From NCBI GenBank assembly GCA_949287425.1, contig CASEGJ010000003.1, forward strand, positions 196,993 through 260,992: 64,000 nt of DNA, read 5' to 3'. The notes beneath the pieces are model-generated. The model had not been told where the DNA came from. It made no database searches and saw only the letters and a program-made list of their open reading frames with translations. The DNA is from an uncultured Caryophanales bacterium. GTDB lineage: Bacteria; Bacillota_I; Bacilli_A; RFN20; CAG-288. Positions 37,958 to 45,247 of the stretch are shown in pieces (position 1 is the stretch's first letter; each line of letters starts with the position of its first letter). Made by a program: the position numbers and the translations under genes.

Positions 37958-39337
37958 ATGAATAAAGCGATTGATTTAGTTAATGGTAATATTAAAACAA
38001 ACATCGTAAAGTTTGCTATTCCAATTGCTTTATCTGGTATTTTGCAGCTTTTATTCTCTCAGGCCGATATTATTGTTTGTCGTTATTTTGGTTCTGAATT
38101 TTCTGTCCCTGCTATTTCAGGTACTAACTCTTTTGTAAACTTCATGTTGAATTTTGTCGTTGGTTTTTCAGTAGGCGCTAACGTATGCATTTCTAATGCG
38201 GTCGGTGCTAAAGATAAAGAAAAAGGCGAAAGAGTCATTGGCACTAGCATGATTTTTGGATTAGTTAGTTCTATTTTTATTGCGATTTTAAGCATATTAA
38301 TTACTAAGCCTGCATTAAAATTGTTAAATGCTGATGCGCAATATTTCGATTTATCTGTTCAATATTTACAGATTTATTTTGCCGGTGTTCCTTTTATTGT
38401 TTTATATGATTTTGCTTCAGCTTTGCTTAGAGGAATGGGAGATTCAAAAAGGCCATTTTACTTTTTAACAGCAGCTGGTGTTTTAAATGTTGGTTTAAAT
38501 TTGTTGTTTGTTATTGCTTTTAACATGGATGTTGCTGGTGTTGCTTGGGCGACAACTATTTCTCAAGGTGTCGCCGCTATTTTGTGTTGTATAGTTTTAA
38601 TAAAAAGTAATTTATTTGCTAATTTCCATTGGAAAAATTGTATTTTTAGAAAAGTTGAATTAGTAGAAGTTATTAAAGTTGGTGTTCCTGCTAGTATTCA
38701 ATCCTCTTTCTTTTCTATTTCTAATTTGATTATTCAATCTTCAATTAATGGTTTTGGTACTGATGTTACTACCGGTTCAGGTGCAGGAGCTTCTATAGAA
38801 TCTTATTTAAATACTGCTCAAAACGCTTTTGGACAAGCTTGTATTGCTTTCGTTGCCGCTAATTATGGTGCTCATAATATTAAAAATATTAAATCTTCGT
38901 TTAGATGGTGCTTAATTTACGCGGTTGGAATTTCTGCTATTTTATCTGTTGTATCTTGTTTACTACGTTATCCATTACTATCTTTATTTGCTAATACTCC
39001 AGAAAGTATGGAAGTAGGATCAATAAGAGTTTTAATTAACTGTGGTAGCTATGTTTTATATGCGTTAACTGATTGTCCACCTTATGCTGAAAGAGGTATG
39101 AAATATTCATTTATTCCTATGCTTATTTCTTTAATTGGTATTTGTGGTTCTCGTTTGTTGTTTATATTTACTTTATTCCAATTACCTCAGTTCCATACAC
39201 CAATGTGGTTATTCTTAACTTATCCAATTTCGTGGGTTTTAACAGGTGTCGCTCATTTAATAGCTTGGTATATAATATCTAAAAAGACTTTTGCTAAAAT
39301 TGAAGCCGATGCTAAATTAGCTGTTGAAAATAATTAA
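37958..39337 (+). CDS. MATE family efflux transporter
   Basis: 459-residue multi-pass membrane protein with two repeated six-helix halves. Typical features are the start DLVNGNIKTNIVKFAIPIALSG, SQADIIVCRYFG, SVGANVCISNAVGAKDKE, ASALLRGMGDSKRPF in the first half and VPASIQSSFFSISN and FVAANYGAHN in the second. It uses a Na+ or H+ gradient to expel cationic compounds; the substrate is unknown. Its own terminator is now displaced by the downstream IS insertion. Confidence 0.92.
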   Translation: MNKAIDLVNGNIKTNIVKFAIPIALSGILQLLFSQADIIVCRYFGSEFSVPAISGTNSFVNFMLNFVVGFSVGANVCISNAVGAKDKEKGERVIGTSMIFGLVSSIFIAILSILITKPALKLLNADAQYFDLSVQYLQIYFAGVPFIVLYDFASALLRGMGDSKRPFYFLTAAGVLNVGLNLLFVIAFNMDVAGVAWATTISQGVAAILCCIVLIKSNLFANFHWKNCIFRKVELVEVIKVGVPASIQSSFFSISNLIIQSSINGFGTDVTTGSGAGASIESYLNTAQNAFGQACIAFVAANYGAHNIKNIKSSFRWCLIYAVGISAILSVVSCLLRYPLLSLFANTPESMEVGSIRVLINCGSYVLYALTDCPPYAERGMKYSFIPMLISLIGICGSRLLFIFTLFQLPQFHTPMWLFLTYPISWVLTGVAHLIAWYIISKKTFAKIEADAKLAVENN

Positions 39338-39343
39338 AATTAA

Positions 39344-39351
39344 AAAATAAT
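39344..39351. repeat. 8-bp target-site duplication, left copy
   Basis: AAAATAAT directly outside the left inverted repeat, identical to 40375-40382. An 8-bp duplication is typical of IS1595-type elements. Confidence 0.85.
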
Positions 39352-39396
39352 TAGAAGTATTTACAAAATGGTTGCTGATTAGTAACTGAATTATTG

Positions 39397-39402
39397 TACA
39401 AT
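39397..39402 (+). promoter_or_regulatory. Possible -10 of the transposase transcript
   Basis: TACAAT, with TTGCTG (39372-39377, partly in the terminal repeat) 19 bp upstream as a weak -35. The predicted start falls at the first arm of the structured leader. Confidence 0.35.
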
Positions 39403-39407
39403 TAGAT

Positions 39408-39506
39408 TGCTAGTAAGTGAATGTAGGAAGCTACTAGGTTTGAACTTACTAGCATTTGTTCCTTTCTCTAGTGGCTTCCTACACTTAGAAAGGAACTTTT
39501 TATTTT
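39408..39506 (+). promoter_or_regulatory. Structured transposase leader with interlocking arms, terminator and hidden SD
   Basis: Three pairs of complementary arms interlock. Arms 1:3 are TGCTAGTAAGT (39408-39418) and ACTTACTAGCA (39444-39454). Arms 2:5 are 39422-39438 with 39467-39483 (core GTAGGAAGC/GCTTCCTAC, about 17 bp with two G-U). Arms 4:6 are GTTCCTTTCT (39458-39467) and AGAAAGGAAC (39487-39496). Pair 4:6 includes the SD AAAGGA and is followed by TTTTTATTTT, so it forms a terminator and masks the SD. Pair 2:5 excludes it. This is the arrangement of an attenuator or riboswitch; pairing was done by eye. Confidence 0.65.
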
Positions 39507-40338
39507 GCTTTCTAATTTAAAATGTTGCCCGTATTGTGGCTCTATATCTATTAAAAAGAATGGATATTATAAAAGCATCCAAAAATATCGTTGTCAAACA
39601 TATGGTTCTATTTTTAATGAACGTACTAATACTATATTTTCTAGTTCAAAATTGAATAATAAAACGATACACAACTTATTTCTTCTATTATTAGACGATT
39701 CTCGACTTAAAGTAATTCAAGACTTGTTGAATGTTTCCTCTAGAACAGCTTATTTTTGGAGAATGAAAATTTACAAATTGGCTGGCCAATTAATTTCTAA
39801 AGAAAAGTTACGATGATGTGTTTATATTGATGAATTATTAGTGCCTGTTAATAAAAAGTATATCGAGACAAAAAACAACAAATTGTTTAGAGGACAAAGT
39901 AGAAACCAAATAGTTATAGCTTGTGCGATTGATAAAGAAAATCGTAAATATGCTCAAATAGTAGGAAAAGGACATATTACATCAAAGGAATGTATTGAAT
40001 CATATGGAAAAGCAATTGAAAAAGGATCTTATATTATTCACGATGGTATATTTTCTCACGATGCATTAATTCGTTATTTAGAATCACAAGACGAGGTATG
40101 GAAATCAACAAGTAAAGAATCCAAAAAGCATTTACAACCAATCAATTCTTTCAGTGCAGAAATTAAAAGATGTTTAACTGTTCATATAGGACTTAGAAGC
40201 GAAAATTTACAAGATTATTTAAATTGGATAGTTTTTCGTTCTACTTTAAATAGTCAAAATATTGAAGAAAAATTAGAAGAATTGGAAGCATTATGCTTCA
40301 AATTTCACTATACATATCGTTTAAAAGATAGATATTAA
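39505..40338 (+). pseudogene. IS transposase interrupted by an in-frame TGA
   Basis: A single frame from TTG 39505 to 40338 holds a zinc ribbon (CPYCGS and a later CQTYG in which the last Cys is Tyr), a helix-turn-helix-like KVIQDLLNVSSRTAYFW, then TGA at 39814-39816, then the catalytic domain: YIDELLV (first Asp), YIIHDGIFSH (second Asp), and an IS1595-type C-terminus INSFSAEIKRC followed by LQDYLNWIVF. Without the TGA it would be 277 residues. The frame does not shift at the TGA, so one point mutation would restore it. TGG is used for Trp elsewhere in it. Confidence 0.82.
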
Positions 40339-40374
40339 GCTGATTATTTAGCAACCATTTTGTAAACACTTCTA

Positions 40375-40382
40375 AAAATAAT
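40375..40382. repeat. 8-bp target-site duplication, right copy
   Basis: AAAATAAT directly after the right terminal repeat, identical to 39344-39351. Confidence 0.85.
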
Positions 40383-40389
40383 TAAAATT

Positions 40390-40436
40390 AAAAGAGGGTA
40401 ATTAAATAAATTTTGAATTTAGTTAGCCCTCTTTTT
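40390..40436. terminator. Bidirectional terminator (originally of the MATE gene)
   Basis: AAAAGAGGG (40390-40398) pairs with CCCTCTTTT (40427-40435), with T-runs on both strands. It lies between the IS and the minus-strand lipoprotein genes. Before the insertion it would have stood about 40 bp from the MATE stop. Confidence 0.75.
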
Positions 40437-40455
40437 AATTTGGTAAGTCTGAAAT

Positions 40456-40836
40456 TTAATCATCAAACACATTTAATCCAATATGGTAATATAGTTGAAC
40501 ATCTTTATCTATAGTATCGTTAATTTTAATTTCATTAGTAAAATTTATATCGTAAAATATACCGGAACTAACATAGTAATAATTTGTTGACTCAGTTATA
40601 TTATCTGGATGTTTTAATGGGGTTTTGTTAAATAAAATTTTACTTAAATTTACGATATCTTCACTAGTTAATATTTTAACTCTAGGTATATTTAATTCAA
40701 ATGAATATGTTATAGTTCTTTCTTTAGTTTTGGTATCTATTGTAACATGATTAGCAGTTACTACAATATTGTCACAAGAAGTAAGATTTAAACAGCTTAG
40801 AAATAATATAGGAATAAATTTAATAAACTTTTTCAT
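40456..40836 (-). CDS. Small lipoprotein, paralogue of its neighbour
   Basis: 126 residues. It has a lipoprotein signal peptide with lipobox LTSC at about residues 18-21 (MKKFIKFIPILFLSCLN start). The mature part is a small beta-rich domain. Its second half aligns with the upstream neighbour: an ILT-EDIVNLSKILFNKTP segment, a Tyr-rich YYYVSSG strand and a DTIDKDVQLYYHIG end, mirroring VITKNTILEIQNTMFNSTP and DVINKDITAYYSI. It overlaps that gene by 4 bp. Not recognised beyond this; probably a surface partner of the protease upstream. Confidence 0.7.
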   Translation of the reverse strand: MKKFIKFIPILFLSCLNLTSCDNIVVTANHVTIDTKTKERTITYSFELNIPRVKILTSEDIVNLSKILFNKTPLKHPDNITESTNYYYVSSGIFYDINFTNEIKINDTIDKDVQLYYHIGLNVFDD

Positions 40837-41282
40837 TTTCCACCTCCGGTGATTGAATAATATGCAGTGATATCTTTGTTTATGACATCGCCTTCTTTAA
40901 CTTCTTTTATATTTGAATATGGGATATTATCTAGTGAATCTAATTTCGATTCATCTACAATATAATATGGTCCTCCAATCATAAAATATCCAGAAACATA
41001 ATGATCTGGTGAAATTAAGACATATAAATCACTAGGAGTTGAATTAAACATAGTATTTTGAATTTCTAAAATTGTGTTTTTTGTAATAACATAACCTTTT
41101 TCGAATGCAAATGTTATATAAAAGAAATAATCTGAATTTACTAGGTAATTATTTCTGTTTTCATCCATTTTAGTATTTCTAAATATAGCAGTAATTTTAA
41201 CTGTTTCTACTTTATCTGAACAGGCAGTTAGATTGATGCTTGATAAGAGAATTAGCGGTAATAATAAAATTTTTCTTTTCAT
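40833..41282 (-). CDS. Small lipoprotein, paralogue of its neighbour
   Basis: 149 residues with lipobox LTAC at about residues 18-21. The mature domain is of the same type as the next gene, with an insertion (VLISPDHYVSGYFMIGGP). The two probably arose by tandem duplication. It lies 15 bp after the secreted protease-like gene and shares its promoter. No known family is recognised. Confidence 0.7.
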   Translation of the reverse strand: MKRKILLLPLILLSSINLTACSDKVETVKITAIFRNTKMDENRNNYLVNSDYFFYITFAFEKGYVITKNTILEIQNTMFNSTPSDLYVLISPDHYVSGYFMIGGPYYIVDESKLDSLDNIPYSNIKEVKEGDVINKDITAYYSITGGGK

Positions 41283-41297
41283 AATTATCTATCTCCT

Positions 41298-42581
41298 TTA
41301 TTGAGTTATTGGAATAGGGGTTTCACTTGCATCTTTTGCATATCCGCAACCTCCGCATACTGCGTATTCTTTAATTCCAACTCTTTTCGTGTGAGTAAAG
41401 AAATGACTTGCAGTTTCGATAGAAGAACATATACATTTTCTATAGTGAGTATCTAAGTCATTTAATTTATATACATAATTATGCTGGTGAGAACTTAGCA
41501 TACAAGAACAAAGATATTCTTGAGTTGAAAGATCATAATAGCTGTATGAATGTTTATGAGTAAATGAAGATTCAAATTTATAGTAATAATAATCAGCAAT
41601 ACCGACAGTAAAAAATTCATCTAAATTTCTATGTGAGTTTACTGAACTTTTGCTCCAACCTAAATTACCATAGATAATATCATTCGCTTCATCATATTCA
41701 TAAGCTATGCAAACATGACCGCCTTCATCTAGTGTTCCTCCAATAATAACAGGCTCATTTTGCTTTAAAATTTCAATAATTTCATTTCGCATTGCTGTTT
41801 TTTCTTGACTACTAGCATTTTCAGCATTAATGCCTCTTGTAATTAATTTGGCGTTAGATTTTAGAACAGAATTATTGTTTAGATAATCATTAAGAATATC
41901 GCAAACAATTTTGTAATTTATACCAATATTGTCAAGTTCAATTTTTTTACCTGTTTGTTCATCATATTCTTTATAGTGATTATGTCCATTAACTGCATAA
42001 TCTAAAAGTAACCCAAATAGAGATGTGCCTTTTTTAGAAATTTGATCATTCATAAAATTCCTAATATCGGTATCTAAAGTATAATTGTTATTTCTAATAA
42101 AGATAGCATTGTTATTCACACCAGGAGAGTTATAAGAAGTTAAACAATCATTAGATGTAGAAATAGTAGTTGTAGCGTTATATTGGTTAGGAATAATATC
42201 ATCATTCCAATATGCATCATAATAATTTAACAACATCGAAATTGCAGTATAACCACAATTACCAATTGAGTTTTCAATTATGTTTTTTCCTTGATTATAG
42301 AAAAAGTAATGATTGAAAGTTTCGTTTGTATAATAAGAAATATTAGGCATTATAACTAATTGAGGACCATCTTCAGGAGGTTTATGTGGATCAATTGGAG
42401 TAATAGTTAATCCATCACCAGTTGGAATAGTAATATTTGAAGAATCTTCAGTCTCGTTTTTAGTTTCTTCATTTTTAGCAAAATAAATTAGTTTGTCTAT
42501 ATTAGTTATGGAATTAGTATTATTTACGTTAGGTAGAATAAAAGCTAATCCTATAACTAAATAGTATCTAGCCTTTTTCAT
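41298..42581 (-). CDS. Exported papain-like/C39-like cysteine protease with zinc-ribbon-like repeats
   Basis: A signal peptide (MKKARYYLVIGLAFILP) is followed by a low-complexity linker. The central domain has the protease pattern GNCGYTAISMLLNYYD (candidate catalytic Cys), GGTLDEGGHVCIAYEYD (candidate His) and IIYGNLGWSK (Asn and Trp). The end carries three short His/Cys modules (HKHSYSYY with CSC, HQHNYVYK with CIC, and HFFTHTK with CGGCG), like the small metal-binding repeats on gut Firmicute surface proteins. ATG 42581 is chosen because AGAAAGGAGCC lies just upstream and a signal peptide starts there. Proteolytic activity is inferred. Confidence 0.7.
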   Translation of the reverse strand: MKKARYYLVIGLAFILPNVNNTNSITNIDKLIYFAKNEETKNETEDSSNITIPTGDGLTITPIDPHKPPEDGPQLVIMPNISYYTNETFNHYFFYNQGKNIIENSIGNCGYTAISMLLNYYDAYWNDDIIPNQYNATTTISTSNDCLTSYNSPGVNNNAIFIRNNNYTLDTDIRNFMNDQISKKGTSLFGLLLDYAVNGHNHYKEYDEQTGKKIELDNIGINYKIVCDILNDYLNNNSVLKSNAKLITRGINAENASSQEKTAMRNEIIEILKQNEPVIIGGTLDEGGHVCIAYEYDEANDIIYGNLGWSKSSVNSHRNLDEFFTVGIADYYYYKFESSFTHKHSYSYYDLSTQEYLCSCMLSSHQHNYVYKLNDLDTHYRKCICSSIETASHFFTHTKRVGIKEYAVCGGCGYAKDASETPIPITQ

Positions 42582-42652
42582 ACTAGGCTCCTTTCTATTT
42601 AGATATAACAAAAGATAATATATGGCCAAATTTATGTCTTTTATTGATATAT

Positions 42653-42680
42653 TTTATAACATGACAAAAAACGTTGTCAA
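42653..42680 (-). promoter_or_regulatory. Promoter of the protease-lipoprotein operon with inverted repeat
   Basis: On the minus strand TTGACA (42680-42675), a 16-bp spacer and TATAAA (42658-42653). The -35 lies within an inverted repeat TGACAA-AAAACG-TTGTCA (42662-42679), a likely operator. Confidence 0.65.
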
Positions 42681-42694
42681 ATTTAATTAACATT

Positions 42695-42713
42695 TTTGTG
42701 TCGCCAACACAAA
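42695..42713. promoter_or_regulatory. Inverted repeat upstream of the protease operon
   Basis: TTTGTGT-CGCCA-ACACAAA, 7-bp arms, 15 bp upstream of the -35. A second candidate operator or activator site. Confidence 0.4.
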
Positions 42714-42753
42714 TCGATATAATTTAAAATGTTATCTAAATAGAACCGATAAA

Positions 42754-43110
42754 TTAGTCTTTATTACTAGATATTCTTTCTTTATTTTGTTTTTCTAAAT
42801 TTAATTTATATAAGCCTATTTGATAGTCATCTTTTTTAATAAGAGGGAATTGAAATTTAAAAAAGATATATATAGACATAATGACTTGAATAGCTATAAC
42901 GATTATTAAAATATAAAAAATTAGATTTGAATAAAAATTATCTTCATCGTTATTTAATTTTAAGATTTCCATTTTAAGTAGAATTATAAAAACAATTTCT
43001 ATAATTATTGTTATCAAATTGGAACCTAACGATTTAATAACTCTTTTTTTAGTTTCTTTTTTATAGATATTTCCAATATCTTTAATTTCTTGTTCAGTTT
43101 TATTTTCCAT
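42754..43110 (-). CDS. Small two-helix membrane protein
   Basis: 118 residues with an acidic and basic N-terminus, two hydrophobic segments (about residues 28-47 and 63-85) and a charged tail. Not recognised. Its start overlaps the queF stop by 1 bp, so it is the last gene of the queuosine operon, but no link to queuosine is evident. Confidence 0.6.
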   Translation of the reverse strand: MENKTEQEIKDIGNIYKKETKKRVIKSLGSNLITIIIEIVFIILLKMEILKLNNDEDNFYSNLIFYILIIVIAIQVIMSIYIFFKFQFPLIKKDDYQIGLYKLNLEKQNKERISSNKD

Positions 43111-43595
43111 TATCTATTATCTACTTTCTCTGGATTTAAATCATGCCACAACAATCTTTGTTCAGCCATTTTTTCAAACTTAGTACCTTTTTTACCATAG
43201 TTACAATATGGATCGATAGAAATTCCACCTCTAGGAGTAAATTTTCCCCAAACCTCAATATATCTAGGATCTAATAATTTAATTAGATCTTTCATGATGA
43301 TATTGACGACATCTTCATGGAAATCACCGTGATTTCTAAATGAAAACATATATAGTTTTAAAGATTTTGATTCGACCATTAATTTATCGGGAATATAAGA
43401 AATATAAATGGTTGCGAAATCAGGTTGACTAGTAATAGGGCATAACGAGGTAAATTCAGGAATGTTAAATTTGACAAAATAGTCGTTTTCAACATGTTTA
43501 TTATGAAATGTTTCTAATACTTCTGGAGCATAATCCATCTTGTATTTAGTTTTTTGGTTTCCTAATTGAGTTAATCCTTCTTTACTTCTATCCAT
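43110..43595 (-). CDS. queF: NADPH-dependent 7-cyano-7-deazaguanine reductase
   Basis: Reduces preQ0 to preQ1, a nitrile-to-amine reaction. It is the short single-domain (YkvM) type: C52 ([12 protein letters not shown]) forms the thioimide and D59 is the acid, followed by [21 protein letters not shown], which binds NADPH and substrate. Length is 161 residues. It lies 13 bp after the transporter gene, behind an AGAAAGGA SD. Confidence 0.95.
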   Translation of the reverse strand: MDRSKEGLTQLGNQKTKYKMDYAPEVLETFHNKHVENDYFVKFNIPEFTSLCPITSQPDFATIYISYIPDKLMVESKSLKLYMFSFRNHGDFHEDVVNIIMKDLIKLLDPRYIEVWGKFTPRGGISIDPYCNYGKKGTKFEKMAEQRLLWHDLNPEKVDNR

Positions 43596-43608
43596 ATTGT
43601 TATCCTTT

Positions 43609-44409
43609 CTAAAATTTATTATAGCGTAAATTGATTTTTTCTATCTCATCTTTATTTTGAATTTGTTTTAAAAAGATGGCAAAATGCGAGACAAATACAA
43701 TATCAAAAAGAGCTTCTATTCCACATTCTAATAATGTTGTCATACCTATACAGGTAAAAAGTTCTCCAAATGGTTTTTCACCTAATGTTAAATTTATAGG
43801 AGCAAAAGTTATTAACATAAATATTCCATTATCTATAAGTTGACCTATAATTGTAGAAACTATACATCTAATGGTAAAAGAAACTTTGCTAGTTTGATTT
43901 TTAGCTTTAGATTTCATTATATCCATGATTTTGGTATTGATATATGAACCTAGTAAAAAAGCGATAATTGAACCTACAGCCATCCTTACAGTTAGCCCAC
44001 CACCATAGCCAATAACTAAGTTAATAGCGCCAACTAGATCGATATTTCCATCGAAAATAGTTTGATTAGGTGGAATAAAAGCTACTAACCAACCTATTAA
44101 AGAAAAAATGACATTGCATATTCCTAAACTGACAAAAACTTTAATAGATGTTTTTTTACCCCAGATTTCGGTAATTAAATCCATACAAGCGAAGACTAAC
44201 CAAGAAATTATTGTTCCGCCAGTTGTAATTGGAAACATTGTTTTAGTTGTCCAATTCCATTCGCTTGGAATAATATTACCAACTCCAAAAGTTTTCCCAG
44301 CCCAAATGTTCATTAAGATAGTTCCACTAGCGTAAATTACTAGTAAAATTATGAAATATGTCTCTAATTTAACTTGTTTTAATTTATGCAAAAGTTTATT
44401 TTCCTTCAT
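43609..44409 (-). CDS. Queuosine precursor transporter (VUT_1/YhhQ family)
   Basis: 266-residue membrane protein with about six helices and the family features [10 protein letters not shown] (acidic substrate region in the first third), [20 protein letters not shown], and [15 protein letters not shown]. YhhQ-type proteins import preQ0, preQ1 or queuine. It overlaps queC by 14 bp and precedes queF in a preQ1-controlled operon, which supports the assignment. The exact substrate is not known. Confidence 0.88.
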   Translation of the reverse strand: MKENKLLHKLKQVKLETYFIILLVIYASGTILMNIWAGKTFGVGNIIPSEWNWTTKTMFPITTGGTIISWLVFACMDLITEIWGKKTSIKVFVSLGICNVIFSLIGWLVAFIPPNQTIFDGNIDLVGAINLVIGYGGGLTVRMAVGSIIAFLLGSYINTKIMDIMKSKAKNQTSKVSFTIRCIVSTIIGQLIDNGIFMLITFAPINLTLGEKPFGELFTCIGMTTLLECGIEALFDIVFVSHFAIFLKQIQNKDEIEKINLRYNKF

Positions 44410-45094
44410 CGATTCTTACCTCGTATTCTATAGGGTCTTTTATTCCGTTTTTTAAGAAGGCTTTTTGTCTATCTATGCAGGTGGCGCATTTTCCACACGC
44501 TTTATTTTTTCCTTGATAACACGACCAAGTTAATTGGTAAGGTACTTTTAATTCAAGGCCTTTTTTTACTATTTGATCTTTAGTTTGTGAAACAAATGGA
44601 GCGATAACTTCAACTTGTTTACCACTACCTAGATAGATAGCTTTACTTATTGCTTGATTGAATTCTTTAGAGGTATCTGGATAGGCGGAAGATGTTTCAT
44701 CTTGATGAGCTCCATAGTAGATATAACTAGCGTTATATGAAAGAGCGATTGAAGTGGCTACTGATAAAAATAAACCATTTCTATAAGGGACATAAGTAGA
44801 AAGAGGGGAAGTTGTTTTTTCTAGTTGCTGCTTATATGAACCAATGGGAATTTCTAAATTAGAATCTTTTAATAAAGAACATGAAGAACCCTCAAAAATT
44901 TCCTTCAAATCTAGGATTTTATGTTCGATATTATAATAATTAGCTATAGCTTTACTAGCTTGTAATTCTTTGTCGTGTTTTTGGCCGTAATATAAAGATA
45001 AAGCTAAAACTTCTTTATTAGTAAATCTATCAACTGCTAAAGCTAAGCAAGTAGTAGAATCAACACCTCCAGAAAATAAGACGATAGCTTTCAT
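44396..45094 (-). CDS. queC: 7-cyano-7-deazaguanine synthase
   Basis: ATP-dependent conversion of 7-carboxy-7-deazaguanine to preQ0. PP-loop FSGGVDSTT at residues 7-15 and a C-terminal zinc site with Cys residues in SCYQGKNKACGKCATC at about 190-205. Length is 232 residues. First gene of queC-transporter-queF. SD AAAGGAG is 9 nt before the ATG but can be paired in a hairpin (45104-45136). No queD or queE is in this window. Confidence 0.95.
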   Translation of the reverse strand: MKAIVLFSGGVDSTTCLALAVDRFTNKEVLALSLYYGQKHDKELQASKAIANYYNIEHKILDLKEIFEGSSCSLLKDSNLEIPIGSYKQQLEKTTSPLSTYVPYRNGLFLSVATSIALSYNASYIYYGAHQDETSSAYPDTSKEFNQAISKAIYLGSGKQVEVIAPFVSQTKDQIVKKGLELKVPYQLTWSCYQGKNKACGKCATCIDRQKAFLKNGIKDPIEYEVRIDEGK

Positions 45095-45103
45095 AATAAT
45101 TAA

Positions 45104-45160
45104 CTCCTTTTTACATAAAAACTAAGTAAAAAGAAGTCAAACCACTAAAAAGACTTCTTT
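45104..45160 (-). terminator. Riboswitch expression platform: terminator and SD-masking hairpin
   Basis: On the minus strand AAAGAAGTC (45160-45152) pairs with GACTTCTTT (45138-45130), followed by TTTTTACTT: an intrinsic terminator. The same 3' arm, read as CTTCTTTTTAC (45136-45126), can instead pair over 11 bp with GTAAAAAGGAG (45114-45104), which covers the queC SD. The two hairpins cannot form together. Confidence 0.7.
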
Positions 45161-45202
45161 CGTCCTAGTTTTGTTTAAAGACAGGATGGTTTCGAACTGT
45201 CT
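45161..45202 (-). promoter_or_regulatory. preQ1-I riboswitch aptamer
   Basis: On the minus strand: P1 AGACAG/CTGTCT closes a loop starting TTCGAAACCATC, followed by the A-rich tail TTAAACAAAACTAGGA. Loop, stem and tail match the preQ1-I consensus, and the tail closely resembles that of the Thermoanaerobacter aptamer. The location before queC-transporter-queF fits. It senses preQ1 and presumably lowers expression. Confidence 0.88.
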
Positions 45203-45216
45203 ATGATACGCTAGAT

Positions 45217-45245
45217 ATAATAGCATTAAAGTTTTAGCTAGTAAA
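45217..45245 (-). promoter_or_regulatory. Promoter of the queuosine operon
   Basis: On the minus strand TTTACT (45245-45240), a 17-bp spacer and TATTAT (45222-45217) with an upstream TG (extended -10). The predicted start lies a few bases before the aptamer. It overlaps the end of rarA. Confidence 0.6.
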
Positions 45246-45247
45246 GA

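Larger units (their letters stand above)
39352..40374 (+). mobile_element. Insertion sequence, IS1595-like (ISXO2-like DDE transposase), 1023 bp
   Basis: Flanked by 25-bp terminal inverted repeats with one mismatch (39352-39376 and 40350-40374; TAGAAGT-TTTACAAAATGGTTGCT) and by perfect 8-bp direct repeats. It carries one transposase frame interrupted by a TGA and a long structured leader. Zinc ribbon, DDE-like catalytic domain, TSD length and size fit the IS1595 family. Inserted 14 bp after the MATE stop and before that gene's terminator. Confidence 0.88.

Noticed and set aside
39331-39345. 15-bp direct repeat TAATTAAAATTAAAA flanking the IS as the target duplication
   Set aside because: The copies are not adjacent to the inverted repeats; AAAATAAT abuts both ends exactly and has the expected 8-bp length.
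39814-39816. Genetic code 4 (TGA = Trp), suggested by the TGA in the transposase
   Set aside because: Many genes here stop at TGA (for example comEA and the LemA-like gene) and Trp is written TGG throughout, so only a point mutation or readthrough remains.
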